64,000 nt of DNA. It comes from Otis tarda. Taxonomy: Eukaryota; Chordata; Aves; Otidiformes; Otididae. Of this stretch, positions 26,201-41,200 are shown in pieces. The notes under the pieces are model-generated. The model did no database searches. It saw nothing but the letters and a program-made list of their open reading frames with translations, and was not told the DNA's origin. Each line of letters begins with the position of its first letter. Positions within the stretch are counted from its first letter, which is position 1. The translations under genes were made by a program, and so were the position numbers. The stretch is from assembly GCA_026413225.1 (NCBI GenBank), contig CM048553.1, positions 145,507,690 to 145,571,689 of the forward strand. The letters are read 5' to 3'.

Positions 26201-29200
26201 CCTGGAGGAATTCCAAAAAAGGTCAACAATAATGATAACAGGATTATAGGGCGCTGTTTATGAAGGGAGATTAAGGGAATGCAATTTGTGTATTCTAAGA
26301 GAATAATAAATACTGGCAATACTGTTTATCATGGGGAGGAGGAATACAGCTGGAAAACTGTAAAGAAAACCATGCAATAGTAACAGAGGATTCTGGCTGC
26401 GATGTGTGTTACTTCATGAAAAATGACTTGAAATAAAAACTGATGGTTGGTGGGAGTTCTGCATAGTAAAATGTCACTGGAGTAGGCTCAGAACACTTTA
26501 ACCAGGGAATCAGAAAGCTATTTTAAACACTGGCATAAATAATACAGATTGTAATTTAAAAGCAGAGCACAAAAAAAATCCCTCCTAAGGGAAGATTCAT
26601 ATTGGCCTCTTTTGTATGCACAGTGGAGGTGAAGCAGGCTGAACACCACAGAAAACAGCCAAGAGGAGCAGAAAATGCACTGCAGTAAATACACAAATTG
26701 CAAAGCATGTTCTAGCTTGACCTTACACATATTTTAAAACAAACACTTAAGAGCGTGCAGTGTGTATAGAATCGGTTTCTCTTTTTTGGCTCACATTCCA
26801 CTCTGGATTAGCAGAGGAGAGAAAAAAAAACCTGCTTGAATATACAATAACAGGTTTGTTTTTTTTTTTTACTAAAGATCACAGCTACTGCCATCTTCTG
26901 TAACTGCCTCAACTCTGACCTCTAAGCCCCAGTGCCCTTCTTACATCAGGCACTCAGCCATCTTTTCCAGCTGCAGGAGCACGTCCCCACAATCCCCAGG
27001 TAACCTGCATCTCTATCTGACGGCTCTTGGAGCTAAAAGATGAATTGGCTGGCATGTGTCTCAACCCAGTCCAGCAGTCCAAGCACTCCTTGCAAAAGTC
27101 CCATATCTGCATCCCCTACTCACTGCAATTTGCAATTAGAGCCGTGGCTCTCTCACGGATCAAGTGCAAGACTGAGCTTGAGATTGCAGGCATCCTCAGG
27201 CGAGAATCTCCCTTTAACAGTGGCTGTCCCACTTTCTGTACAGCTGGAGTGGTATTGGGACAGTTAATGGGTCGGGGAGAGAGAGAAAGGAGTTATGGTA
27301 TGCCTGCTGGGAACTCGGCTTCAAACCCCCAACAGAACAGTTACTAAATTATACAAAGTGGAACAGCTTCCGTGGGAGCAGACTTCCTGCCCTCAGCCTG
27401 CCCAGCAGCTCTGTATTAGGGCACTCTTCTCCTTTGTGCTCAAGTCCATCCTCCAGAGGTGCAAAGAGATCTAAACAGAAGTTTCTTTTCCCTTTCCCTT
27501 TACCAAACTAAGCAACAGAGATCTCCTTTTATTTATTTATTTTCTTTGTGAGGAAGGAGATAAGTACCTAGCTACAGAAGATTTGTGCCCAAGACCCTGA
27601 ATTGCAGGTGGCCCGTGCCACCAGCCCACAGCTGGGCAGATCATTATCTAGGTCAGGTGGGACTCAGGCTTTCACCTTTTACTTGTCAGTTCCTCCTCTG
27701 CAACTTGCTGACTTCTGGTTTGGATCCTCCATTTCTGCTGTTGCATCTGGGCACTTGCTGCAGCCTGAAAGTCTTCTGAACAAAAAAAGACACGTCTTGA
27801 GAGGCCACAGCCCAACCCACTAATTGCCTAGGTCTCTACTAAGCAACATCTAAAATAATTTTTTTTAGAAGGGGGTGAATTATAACATTTGTGACACAGA
27901 ATTAAAAGGTTGTTTTTCTAGGCCACTTTAATTTAATAGGAACTTGTAGAGTTGGGTTCAAAAATACAAAATACTTTAAAACCAAAATACTCTTTGTAGC
28001 TGCTACTTCGCTTGTTCTCATTTGAAAGAAATACTTGGCTATTTGAACATGTTTTCTACATCAATTCAAGCAATTTTTTTAAATTCAAAGTTTAAATCTA
28101 AAATATATATAAATCAAAACTAAAACAATAGTGCCATGTTAATAATTTTTACCTAACTTTCTAAGCATCTTTTGATCAAAATATTTATAGTCTGATTATA
28201 TTTCAGTAAAATCTCTCAGAAGTTACAGAGCACTTGTCCAGGCTGGTTGCCTTACAGACCTCACAGCACCAACTGCTACAACACACCAAACCTCCGCAGG
28301 GTGGTGCCCCTCCGAGCCCAACTCTAGGACGCAAGCTTTGAGGACAGCATGGGCTTGAACCCGGACACAGCATCCTTGCTGCTGGAGGGTGAGATGTGGA
28401 TGTCTGTCTCCCTGTGAAGCACGCCTCGATCCTCTGGTACCCACGGCGACCAAGTTCGTAATAACTCCCTGTGCTGGCAGGTCAAGTAAGCAAATCTACA
28501 CAGCTCCATAGCAACAACAGACGTGAAACTAAAGTGGATCCCATCAGTAAAATATGCAGGAGGGCTCAGTGCACACAGAATTATTATCTGGAAACACTTT
28601 TCTTTTTTAAAAATCAGCAGTAGCTATTTTGTGAAGGCCTAAAATGAAAGGCAAAGAGAAGGAAGAAAAACAAAAGTAAATGAGAAAAATGAATAGGGTC
28701 AAAAACTACCACAACTGTATTTGTTAGACTCTGTGTTAGAAAAGATCTCAGAAACTTTATTGTCCCAAATAAAATTATGAAGTCCACATATAAGAAAGGG
28801 AGAAGAGTGAGATTAAAACTGTACAGGAAATAAATGTTGTGTACCATTGGGTTCAAATGTCAGGAAAGTTACATTGTCTGCTGTCAGGTGTGGGACAGAA
28901 GTGCTGCCTTTGAACCATGTGCATACATCTGGGAAAGATGACACAAGCTCAAGTGCTTTATGACACAAGCTCAAGTGCTTTGTCCCTTTCTATTGCCAAG
29001 GTGATGTTTTAAAAAGCGGAAGGTAAGCCTTCCAGAAGCACATGTAATTGACCACTGTGTACCTGCTCTTTGCCAAATATTGAGCTGCTTAGAAATCTAA
29101 TGCTCAAGTTAAAGACATCTTCATCAGGTTTAACTTACTTGGGGAACCTGGGCTTTTGCTCTTTCTCTTTTCATTTGCAAGCTCCTCTCCCCCCCTCAGA

Positions 29201-32200
29201 GAACTTATGCTTTACAAATATCAGTAAACATGGACACATCAAGAGATTGCTTATTATTAATTCAAAGAAGATACAAAAGGAACAAATATATGGAGAATGG
29301 TCATAGGCAAGATGCTCCATCATTTTTGTCAACTTACTTCACCTGGTCTATCTTTAGCCCCGTTTCTTGTTCTATGACCATTTATTTAAAGTATACTGAA
29401 TCAAGTGTAGCTCATTTCCTAATTTCAGCATTCTTAGGCATGTGACACCAGCCACATATTTGCCTATCTGAATATTCTCAGGAACAAAAGCACGAATCTT
29501 CCTGTCTTCACCACACAAGTAAGGTTTTGATTGATTGAAGGATGGGAGCAGGGTATACTCTGATTAAATCCTACATTTGTAACCCGGTTAAATGTTCCTT
29601 GATACACCCTTCTTCTTAATTATCCCTCTCTCAGAAACGGTGCAGTCTTGGAACGTGGTTTATAAAGTACTGCTCAATAAGTCACAGCAGAAAGAGAGAC
29701 ACATTACCCTGAGCTCACCAGTCTTCTTGTCGCTCTCACTTTTGTGTGATCCTACTTTAAAAATGAAGTATGCCACTTTATTTTAGGGATCAACCAAGGC
29801 AGATTGCTGCCTCCAAATACAGATTTTCTGTTGGCTTTTTTTTTTTAAACAACCAACAATGTGACTTTGCCTTACAATACATAGTACACCAGCAGCATTT
29901 TAAAAAGTATTTCAACATACGAGGTAGAAGTACCAACTAGTAGTTATAAAGAACAATGAACCTCTTTGCATGCCATAGGATCTATTCAAGTTAGCACATT
30001 CTGTAACTTGGTTTTTGTACTGCTGTTCCTGAACAACGGGGACAACAGTCCTATTATTTTTTTCACTGCTTGCAGAAATTTGGTACAGAGAATGAACAAA
30101 AGCCATGCAAATACAAGATACAATGTTCTTGGATAAATGCACCAGTAAAGCATGTCTTTCTAATATTTTTTTCAGTCTTCCCAAGATAAAACAAAGTCCT
30201 GTCATTGCATCCTTCTGCAATCAGAAAGGTGAAGTTCTTCAGAGTAAAATATATTTCCAGAACTACCTCCATGACAACCCTCTCACATAACCTATACATC
30301 TACTCCTTTGTTTTTCAGGTGAAGCACATACATACATGTATATCAGAATCAGACACTATTATTCCCACATTATCATACTGAGAGAGGGAGCGAGCTGACA
30401 AAAGATGTGTGAAATCATACAGACAGATGTCAGTAATATAACCTAAACCAGAGCTTTTATGTTTTGTTTTTAAAACAACCGAAGTGACTGTCTTTAGAAT
30501 ACAGACACATATGGAAGTGGAGTAGTGGTATGGATAAACTTATCTGCTAATTTTACACTACCAGATCAATCAATCACTAAGCTTTGCTTGCACAGGGTGC
30601 CCCCAAGAATAAGTTCCTGGACATTTAGTATCCTGGGAATCTAATCTTCACACACCAGTCAAGTAAAAAAAAATCACCAGGAAGAGCATTACTTTTTAAT
30701 AGCTAAACATTTTTAACAGCTAGATATAATTTGCAGCTAACACCTGCATGCCCTATTTAATCTGTTTGGTTTATTTAGCACTAACTGTAATATTTCCAAA
30801 TGCTCAGGGTCCTTTGCCTCTTTTTGTTAACTCCTATCAGTAGTTAACAAAATTAATGTTTTAATCAGCTCCAGCGCTGATTAAAAAAGCACCCACATCT
30901 ACACCATACTCACAACCAATTTAAGTCCAATATGGTCTGCTTCACCTGTCTCTCCTAAAAGTCCTAATAGTCCTAAAGCCTTTCAAGACTAATATGTTCA
31001 GACTGGGACATCTTAACCCAAGGCTCATTCACCTGTGACATGACAAATTCACCATCAAGAAGTAGAGAAGATCATACTGGCAACATATGCTGAGTACAAC
31101 ACCACTTACTCTGACTCAAATGACATTTTCAATTGAATAGTGAATGTTGAAAGTAACTTTTTTCAGTCTTTCAGTTCTATGAACTCATTATAAGTGAAAT
31201 GGAAGAATATAGACATGAAAGACAGGGCAGGAAAAGCACAAATTGTGCCTTGCAACTGCTTAACTACAGATCTGGGTGATGCACTATTTAAAGGAAAAAA
31301 AGCCTGGACAACACAGAATCACAGAATTGCGGGAGGTGGAAGGGACCTCTGGAGACTACCTAGTCCAACTCCCTGCTCAAGCAAGTCTAGGTGGAGCAGG
31401 CTGCCCAGGACTGTGTCCAGCTGAGTTCTGAGTACCTCCATGGATGGAGACTCCACTCACAAATTCTCTAGGCAACCTGTGCCAGTGTCTGACCACAGTC
31501 ACAGTAAAAAAAAAAGTGTTTTCTTGTATTGATAAGGAGTTTCATGTTCCTTAATTTCTGCTCATTGCCAACAAACATAGGTGCTCTACGTGGTGAAAGC
31601 CTCTGAGATTTCCCCTTGAACAGACTGAAGATTTAATGCCGGAGTTCTCAATGACTGCCCTCCTTGAAACAAAATCCATTGCAGTTCAACTGCCGTATAA
31701 TCCAAAAAGATACTATTTTAGCCAGATTCACTAATAGATGGCCAGATGTTTTTCCAGCAGTGAAAAATAATTCACTTTTTTTTTGCATAGTCTGCTGCTA
31801 CTTGGAATAGTTATTACTGAACCAAGCTCTGAATGACAGCCAGCCAGTCCTCATCAGGTTTGGTAGCTGACCCTAACTGTGGCTCACCTAAGTGTCCTTT
31901 CATGCAGTGGTGCTTACACCTTTATTATGCAGGCTCTTGAAGATGCAAAAGGACAGCGTTAATGTTTTATCTTAAGTCTTAATAACTTAATGTGAAACTT
32001 CAGCAATTCCATGGGGTCTAAGAGACAGCTCCAATAGTAACATCAGCTTATTCAGTAAAATGTCCCAAGCGTGCCCATGACACTAAAAGCAATCAAAGAC
32101 CAGAACTTTTGCCAGAAATGCTGAACACTGTCAGCTGATCAGGTGCCCTTCTCAAATTATGATGCTCACAGACATTTAAATACATCTCTATGTTACTTAA

Positions 32201-35200
32201 AATATCCAAGCATTTTAAAAGTTATTGACAGAACTCTTGCCCACGATTCCCTTCTTTATCCACATGTCTTTGGAAATTTATCAGTACTTTGCAGCTTGCA
32301 GATCCAGATTTTGAATCCTTGCACTAAGCATTCTAATGGAAGTCAAAAAATGGTATGAGGAAGACTGTCAAAAAAAGCAAAACATTTCCCACTATTTTCA
32401 ACAAGATGTGAACAGGAGCTGCAGGAATTCAGGATGGATCTTTGCAGGAGACCAAGAATGGTCACACACCAAGAATGTGAATATGTGGAAGTGTTTATGC
32501 TTCTGTTTATTCAATTACAGAAACTGTAAGATTCAGCACAGCATCTTGATACAAAACTAAGACTAGTGTTAACTAAGCTTTTTGTGCCTTTCTGCAAGGG
32601 CATTTTCTGCAACACATTTTCTATTGCTTTTAATATTGCATAAATGAATCACCTCTAAGAGAAGGAACAACTTCTAAAATCCTGAAATTATAAGGCTTGT
32701 AGCTTTCTCCTGGAGTGGATGTTACATATCTTCTTAATATTCCTCTCTTCTCCATCCTTTCCTGGGAAAGCAGGCACAGATTTTAAGCCAAATTCACCTA
32801 TACCATTGCTGTGATTTGGATTTAATGCACAATAAAAACCATTACCATCTATCTCAAATGAATAATTTTTTAATGATTATAAATCTTTCAGAGGTTTAGC
32901 AAGATGCAGTGATAGTGCAATCCAGGATTAAGTATGGTTCACTGTGCAAACAACATAAATGATGAATGATATCCAAATCTAGTTTGTTAATACTTCAAGA
33001 GGTGAAGATGACTTAGATCCATATAATAATGCCTTAGGCTGTTAGAAAGAAAAAAGTTGTGTTGTATTTCATACTTTGAAGTATAGAAAAGAAAGATGAA
33101 GTGATGCTGCTAGAGTAGCAGAAAAGCATTGCAGCTTGGGAACAGCCTAAAAACATCCCAGGGTTCATTCTCAGTGCTATCCCACTCTGACATTTCCTGA
33201 ATTATCTAAATATTTGTGTGAGTGTTACTTCTGAGATTCAGCATGTTCCAAGAAAACAATCCTGGAAACAGATAAATTTTCAGCAGAATGACCGGGATTT
33301 TGAAGGTGCGCACTGATTGATGTACTTGCCTACAAAAACGTAATGCAGGACAGGGTCTGTCAAAGATAGTAGTAGGCTGGATTTTTGTCCCTCATGTCTG
33401 ACTCCTGCTATGCAGTCATTATCACAAGACGTTTCAGATAAATACAAAGTAGAGACTATCTCCATAAATCAGTAAGGGCTTTTGGTAGAGAGAAAGATAT
33501 TATGCACAACTCCTTTTATGCTGTAGTTTGAGGCATTCAGCTGTACGCAGAACTAGGTTGCATACTACAAGGATGCATTGCTGCTATTCTCCTCCCATGA
33601 CCTACTTCCCTTCTACTGCTCCCCTGTCACTCACTGTATGTTTTGCTACATGACGATGCCTGCACAAGGCCAAGATCTTCCCACCTGAGTCACCAGAAGT
33701 TCATGTGCAAATAGGTCATGAGGAAGGGACTGGATCCATCTGAAGCCAAGAGATAGCAATGGTAGAGAATTACATTAAACCCTGTGGCCAACAGTGAGGA
33801 AAATGAACCCCAGCTGCGCCCTAGCACGCTCTCCATTTCAGGAATGTCCCTCATCTGTGTCAGCTCTCACACTAACTACGATGTGTCTTTTGACAACTTT
33901 CCACTAAAAAGGAGTGAGATGTTTGTCAGGAGGAACCTAGAAGTACTTTGTACATCAGACCCAGTTCCTCCTCTGAGAGCTTAGATGAGTCTCAGGAGTA
34001 ATTTGCTTGAACTCTAGAGACAAATTTTCCAGCCTTAGAGATCAATCAATGCAGAGGTACAAACAGCTACAAAATGGCCCATCTACAAGAATACCTAAAC
34101 TAAGCCCATTCAAAGACTTGCAATGATACCATCAACTAAAATGAAGATGACTTCTCCTTATTACCGCAAAAGGCTAATAACTTCATATTATAGGTCAATT
34201 TATGTGTAATAACCAAAACCAATGAAGTAATTTATTTAAACAAGTGCATAACTCTTTTCCGTGTGTATAGGACCCTTCAGTAGAAAAAAAACTTTAAAAA
34301 CTCTTTATCCATATTTTGCTAAGCTACATCCATATTCACACACAAAATGGTTGTCGCAGCCGTAGCTGCAGATGTGACTGTCTGGCGTTGTTTAGCCCCA
34401 CGCAGCAGCGAAGCACCACACAGCTGCTGTTGGGGGGAGGGATGAGGGAGAGGAAATATAACAAAAGGCTCGTGGGAGAGATCATTCAGCAGTTATTGTC
34501 ATGGGCAAAACAGACTTGACTTGGGGAAAACTTAATTTAATTTATTAACAATAAAACCAGAGTAGGATAATGAGAAACAAAACCAAATCTTAAAAGCACC
34601 TTACCTTACCCTTCCCCTTTTCCTGGGCTTAATTTCATCCTGGCTGTCTCCACCTCCTCACCCCCAGCAGTGCAGGGCGATAGGGAATGGGGCTCGTGGT
34701 CAGTTCCTTGTCCCTGCCGCTCCTTCCTCCTCAGGGGAAGGACTCCTCAGGTTCCTCCCCTGCTGCAGCCTGGGGTCCCTCCCATGGGCTACAGTCCTTC
34801 ACAAACTGCTCCAGCATGGGGTCGTTTTTCCACGGGGTGCAGTACCTCAGGAATGGCTGCCCCAGCATCGGCCCTCCATGGGCCAAAGCCTCCTTCAGGC
34901 GTCTGCCTGGCCCAACGTGGGGTCCTCCATGGTCTGCAGGGGGACAACCTGGTCCACCATGGTCATCACCATGGAATCTCTGCCCAGAGCAGCTTTACTC
35001 CTCCCCCTTCTTCACTGCCCATGGTGTCTGTAGGGTTGTTTCTCTCAGATGTTCTCACTCCTCTCTCCCTACAACCATACTGGCCCCGATGCAGACAGCT
35101 GCCTAGTGGGTGGGTGGGGCCAAGGCCTGCACCTCCTCCCTCCCTGTCCACTCTTCTGTTTTATTTTCCCCTTCTTAACTATGTTATCGCAAAGGCATTT

Positions 35201-38200
35201 TCACTGAACTTTCTGTCACTAATTGGCTCAGCCCTGGCCAGCAACAGGTCCACCCTAGGCCTGGCCAAGTCCACCGGACAAAGGGGAAACTTCTGGCAGC
35301 TTCTGCAAGAAGCTGCCACCGTAGTCCTCCCGCCACTGGAACCCACTGACGCCCTGTCATAGACCGTAATCGCTGCATTCTGCCTGCATTAGATTCCTTG
35401 ATCTTAATGGAACAGAAAACAAACATTGAAGAAATCTGTCATCCATTATGCAGAGCAATGGGAGACTGGGAGCACTCATGTAACACGGTGCTGTGAAATG
35501 AGTTTAAGAACTTGCAGCGATGGTGGTAAATCCGATTTAATCATCCCTTTCAATGACCAAGCCAGTGAAGAGTTTTTGCAACAGATTCTCTGCTGCTTCT
35601 GGATTAAACATGGTGCTGGTAAATCTGAGCTGGCTCCTCATGTAAGTATCTAAATTGCTTCAGAGGTAAAATGACTTGGAAACATTATAGCCAGGTGGCA
35701 CCTGAGCTCATAAACCATGTCGATTCTACAGCTGGCTCTGTACAGGGTCAAAACCCTCTCTTCTCCATGATTAATTAAATAACAGCACAAATATCCTGAA
35801 CATTTGTAATCAAGAGCTGTCTGTACATGCATCACAAACACATTTTATATCTACTCATTAAAATTACAGCAGACTATGACACACCAGGATATTTAGTCTT
35901 GGATGTGCAACAAGCAGGTGCTGATTTATTTGGTGGTCTGAGGTGGCCCATTAGCCTGAGGCAACAGGAGACATGCTCTTGATTCAGCCAATGCAGTGTG
36001 GATCTGCATCTGCCTGACTCCCACATGGAGGCTGCATGTTATCTTGCCTTGGTTTGACATGTTGTATCCCCAGAGCTATCGCAGCCTGGCTGTGTAAACT
36101 TTAGGCAGGATCCAACAATAAATCTAACAACATCAGGAGACTATAACTCTTTGCTTTGATATTAAGAGTCATTTATCTTTGGCCAGGGAAATATGTGTGC
36201 AATTACCATGAAATAGGATAAAATCAATTTCAGTTGTTATTTGACATAGCCATTAAGCCTCATAAAAGAAAGTGAAGACGTCAATTAATTGTATTTCCAT
36301 GAAAAAGCTAATAATGCTAGTGTTTTCAAATCTTGCAGGTGGTTACATAGAAAAAAAAACAAATATTTTTTTTTATTTGCTATCAGCATTGGTAGTATCA
36401 CAGGTAGCACAACACAATGTATGTAGACACTAGTCAATTCAAAAGTGTAATTAAAGAAACAAAAAGGAACTAGACTATACTCACCGGGCTTTACAAGACT
36501 TGTCTTTGTATCCTTCTTATAGCGAGCCAGCTGCGGGTTCCCTTCACTCATTGTCCCTGGACTGAATTTCTTCCTGGAGAAGTCTCCATCGCTACCAGTG
36601 CAAAAACTGGTTGGACTGTTTCCAGCATCAGAAGGAGTCTTAACTGGAGATACTGACTGGCTACTGGGACAGCCAGTGTCATCTGAGGAGAAAAGGGGAA
36701 ACATCAACATTTCTAACTAATAAGTACATGAACGCTAGTAGAATTAAGAAAAAAACAAAGTGTTTGGACTACAAGTGTTTACAGTCAGTTGCCTGATATG
36801 CACAACCATGGCTCTGAAACCTGGTGAGAAGCTATTAATTTTTCTCATTTTGTGAAGAAGTCTTGGATGCCTTATGGCAGACTAAAATGGTAAGCGCTTG
36901 TTTCACTAAGTCTGAGAAGATACAAAATCAGGGGCTACATAATGAAAACTCAGATCTAAGCTAAATTATTTTGACTTAGCTAGGTTAGGGAATATTATGG
37001 CATGAAGAAATGCCTACAGGACACAAGAATGGCTTGTGTAGTGCACATCGGATGAAAAGCAAGCATGGGCCACAGGCTCTCCTTCAAGATATGTTCATAT
37101 CTGAACAATAAGTGAACAACCTACAGCCCATATGCACAAAGTCAGGATTTTCATTTAACTGGAATTAATAAAAGTTTCTCAAACTTGTTTTCTCTTTGAA
37201 AGCAACCGTGATCACAGAGCTTCTCCGTTCTTGACAAGTGGCTCTGAGGTGCCTGGTTCTGAAAAGAGTGCGTTATACACAGGCTGCTTTTATTTAAAAG
37301 CAAATTCCTCTGAGGGCACCAGTGCTTCATGGCATCAGCAGCCACCACGTTCCTGACCTCCAGGAATACAAACACTCCAGCTCTTAACAATTAAAAGCAA
37401 AGTAAGAAGTCTAAGTCCAGGTGAAATCCATGTATCAAACACTTTCTTCATCTAATCATGTCTCCTGTAATCTTGAGTAATCATAACTCCCCTAAAAGTT
37501 ACAGTGGTTTTAGAGATACATAATGAAAACAAAGAGGCTACAGGCTACTTCACACTGACAGTGAGAAGCCTTGAATATTTACTTTCCTGGAGAAGTATAA
37601 TTGCTTGTTCTTTCCCAGGACAAAATGAAAGCTGCCATCTGACTGCACTCTTCTCTTGGTGCATTATCTTCACCTAACATGAAACTCAAATAAGTACCTG
37701 CAGCTGAGCCAAATAATTTGCATGACCATATTGCACTTACCACTTCCACTCTGCTTATAATTCAGGCCAAGCCTGATCTTGCAATGAGCTTTGCATGGAC
37801 AGATTGTTTAAAAGGTCACTATATGACTCTGCATTTATGAGGCAAAAGGAGCATCCCATAACTATCTAACCCCCTCCCTGCCCGCCTCCTCTCTGCAGGG
37901 AAGAACAACTTTTGCTGTTGTTAACTATTTCTCCCTCAGTGCAGTAAAACAACCTCATCCTTTCATGTGAACCAGTTTTCCTTCACGTCTGACCAGCTAC
38001 TCTACCCTCACCTATTTGTTCCATTGTTCAGCTGCTCCTTTCTTCATGTCCTTCCTGCAATGCTGAGCAAGGTACCTATGTATGACTGTCCAATGCATAT
38101 TATTAACATGTAACAGCAGCCTGAGGTGTTGCTGCCCTCGCCTCTGCAAAGTGTCAGACTGCCATGGGGCAGCCCAGCCTACTGCCAGAATTACCTCCCA

Positions 38201-41200
38201 AGGCACAAAGGGCAGTAACAGTGCAAAGCACCTAATCCAGCTTAATCATATTTGATTCCTTCAAGGCAGCTCATTAAGCCTACAAGCATCTCCTTTTCCC
38301 ATCCTCCTGCTGCCTTTTGCAACTCAGAATTAGTCTCTAGAAAAATAACAGGAAAGAGAGGACCACTAAGGCTAAAAACCTTTTTTTTTCCCCCCACATT
38401 CATCTTGACTAAAGCAGGATCGTTGCCCACATGATTTTAGTTTACTTTTTATCTTTTCCATTCCCATCAACATCATGATATAACTCAACACAGAGAAGAG
38501 AGAAGGCAGCAATTTCCTCCCAGATCAGCACCCATTTCCTTTTCTCAAGGGTTCAGAATCTCTTCTGCAGACTGAATGGATCCTATGTACAGGGAAGTGG
38601 ATCAGCATGGTTGAGTGAGCTTCTGAATTGCATTTACGCAGCTCCTTTAGCTATGCCCAAAGCATCTCTTTAGAAGCACACAGACATTTGTAATCAAATA
38701 TATTCATAAAAAAGTGCAAGTTCATGCAGTTTATTTTTAACACAGTTCTATTGTTTTAAAACAAAAGACAATAAACTATTTAGTTCATCCCTCCACTCAT
38801 AAAATCACTGCAATACCTGGACAGGTTCTGTGGACCTCGCAGATGTGTTTTATATGGAAGATTCCCAAATAATTCCCAATAACTCTTAAAGCTATGGAGA
38901 TACTACCTGGAAGAACTCAGAAGCTGATAAAATCATTAAACAATGAAAGAGCTAAACTACAGTGTTAAAAAAAATAGTGTTTAGAAACCTAAATATGTAA
39001 AACTAACTACAATAAGGAAATAGGGTTAACTTAAGCAAGCTTACAAAAATAGCACCACCCCCCACCATTTCCTCTGATATCACCCTGGTGACACTGTCTG
39101 ATCAGATTGGTAGATATGTCATACCTACATATCCTTGTTTTACCCTTAAGGACTTCAGCTTTTGTTGCAACAGGGCATTTATTAAAGGAACAAATGAGCC
39201 TGGCACAAAGAACAATAGCTCTTCTCTACTCATATCCCTTGTGACCTTTAGACACTCCAATAACCAGGTGAGCATTCCCACTCCAACTGAAGAAAATGGA
39301 TGATTTTATTGTACTCCCTCTCCTCTTGTCATTTGGTATTTTTTTGTGTAATGTATTACTTCTACTCCTTCTACCTTGTATTAGCCAGAAATGTGAACAA
39401 AACTATAAATTTTCCAAATCTAGGGCAAGCTGCAGAGAAACATTTTTCTGTGTCAGCTTTTTGTAGTGTCTTTCAAATTATCAAAACTTTTACTACCACA
39501 GAAGGCAACAGCTGCATACGAAACGCCGGTGCTCACCACCAAAGGCAAACAAAAGCTCACCTGTACACTGGGGAGATCCACTTCCCACCCAACCTGCAGC
39601 TCACCATTCTGGCACAAGGAAAAGTCCTGATCAACACTGAGGTGCTATCCAGCTGCTCAGTGCAAGGCAAATTGCCTGCAATTATCTTTGTTCTTCTCTG
39701 CTACCAAAGCCTTAAAAGGCTGTTTATCTGTGTTTGATGTGGTAGGTGAACTCCCCACAGAAGAGCAGCAGACTTCCCCATAGACCCTGACTACACATAA
39801 AGCTGATGCCCTCTCCGTCCTGCAGACAGCCTGACCACCAGCCCGGCTCAGTGCTGCAGCCAACACCTCTGATCCTCGTCTGCAGGAGGAAGGATGCAAC
39901 TGCGACAGTGTGGGTTCAGTATTCCCTGCAGACCTGTAGGCTCCTCCAAAACCCTGCTGACAACTCTGACAGAAGGAGGTGAAGACTTCCATCTGCCCAA
40001 AAATGGGCCAAGATAAGGAATCTATCTCCAAAGTTGGCAAGGGGGTAACGGCAGCAGACGAGCCCATGATAGGATTCACTTTCTGCTGAAGACATGATGT
40101 AAACAAAGTCTTCAGCAATGTCACCTATAACTCAGTAAGAGTTTTGCCTCAGTAAGGGTTTCAGGTCCAGACTTTTCAGGAATACAGACAGACCTGATTT
40201 ACCTTCTCAGGCAGGTGAGCATCAGGAAGATAGAAGGGAGAAAGCTGGCAAATACTGCTGTGAAGATTCATACTTCTGATCTTGCCTGTATTATTTACTT
40301 GCACAAGAGAGAAAAACACATAAATTCATAACACATGACTTGCATTGCTTTCTTCGCAATATTCATACCGTCCTTTTTTTCACAGTGGCCTCCTAAGAGT
40401 GTTCTGGGAGTAGACTTTCCCTTTGAACATCAGCTGGATTTCATCACTGAAACTCTATGTCCAACCCCTCTCCCAGATCAAACACGCTTGCCAAGTTTCA
40501 AAGCCAAACACGGGATAGTGTCTCCTCAAACAAACAATCAGGGAAGTTGCTCAGAACACTCTGACATTTGCATGCACTGACGAGCTTTCAAACAGTAAAG
40601 TCACAGTATAAACAATAGGGTTAAAGATAGTAATACTCTAACAACTGACAAAAATATTGTTCTCATAGACTTTAAGGCCATACATTGTGACGTGATTATT
40701 TCCTCTGATTTTCTGGGCACAGAGGCTTTAGAAATTTCACTGGAATATGCTTTAGAGCCTTCTTTAGAAAAATACTGCCTTTTCCTGAAGACTTCAAGAA
40801 ATACTGAATTTACAACCTCCTTATATAATGCATCCAAATAATTAATGATGCTCTCGCTGAGGAACCACTGACTTATTTTTACCCTCATCCCTAGCTGCCA
40901 GATCTTGTTATGCACTTTTATGAGTCTGAACTGTTCATTCCCTACCTGATCCCTTGTTTACTGTCCCACTTTTATCTTCTCTTAAGGTCCCTTAACCAAC
41001 ATTATGGCTGGACATACTCTGCATTTCCACTAAGAAATGTAGATTCCAGAATTAAACATGGGCCTCTAAGGAACTTTTAAAAGTTCAGTGTACCAAGGCA
41101 AAAACAGTTTCCTGACTTTCACCTGATAGTTCCCTTTCCATTCATCTCAGGATCTGTTAGCCTGAGTAGCCAAGGCTCTGCCAAGATGGCACACCATGAC

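Larger units (their letters stand above)
16329..36484 (-). other. SYBU: SYBU intron 3
   Basis: 20156-bp GT-AG intron. It holds a CpG-rich patch near 19.2-19.8 kb, an LTR fragment at 21.2 kb, an ancient CR1 piece at 26.2 kb, a CR1 piece at 31.3 kb, a near-complete LTR at 34.4-35.4 kb and small tandem duplications at 20.1 and 28.9 kb. The rest is AT-rich unique DNA in which I see no exon with family similarity. Confidence 0.8.

Noticed and set aside
34670-35362. Open frame of 230 codons on +, the second longest in the window
   Set aside because: It lies inside the LTR element and reads through its GC-rich tandem array; a second frame over the same bases is also open, and no protein family is recognisable.
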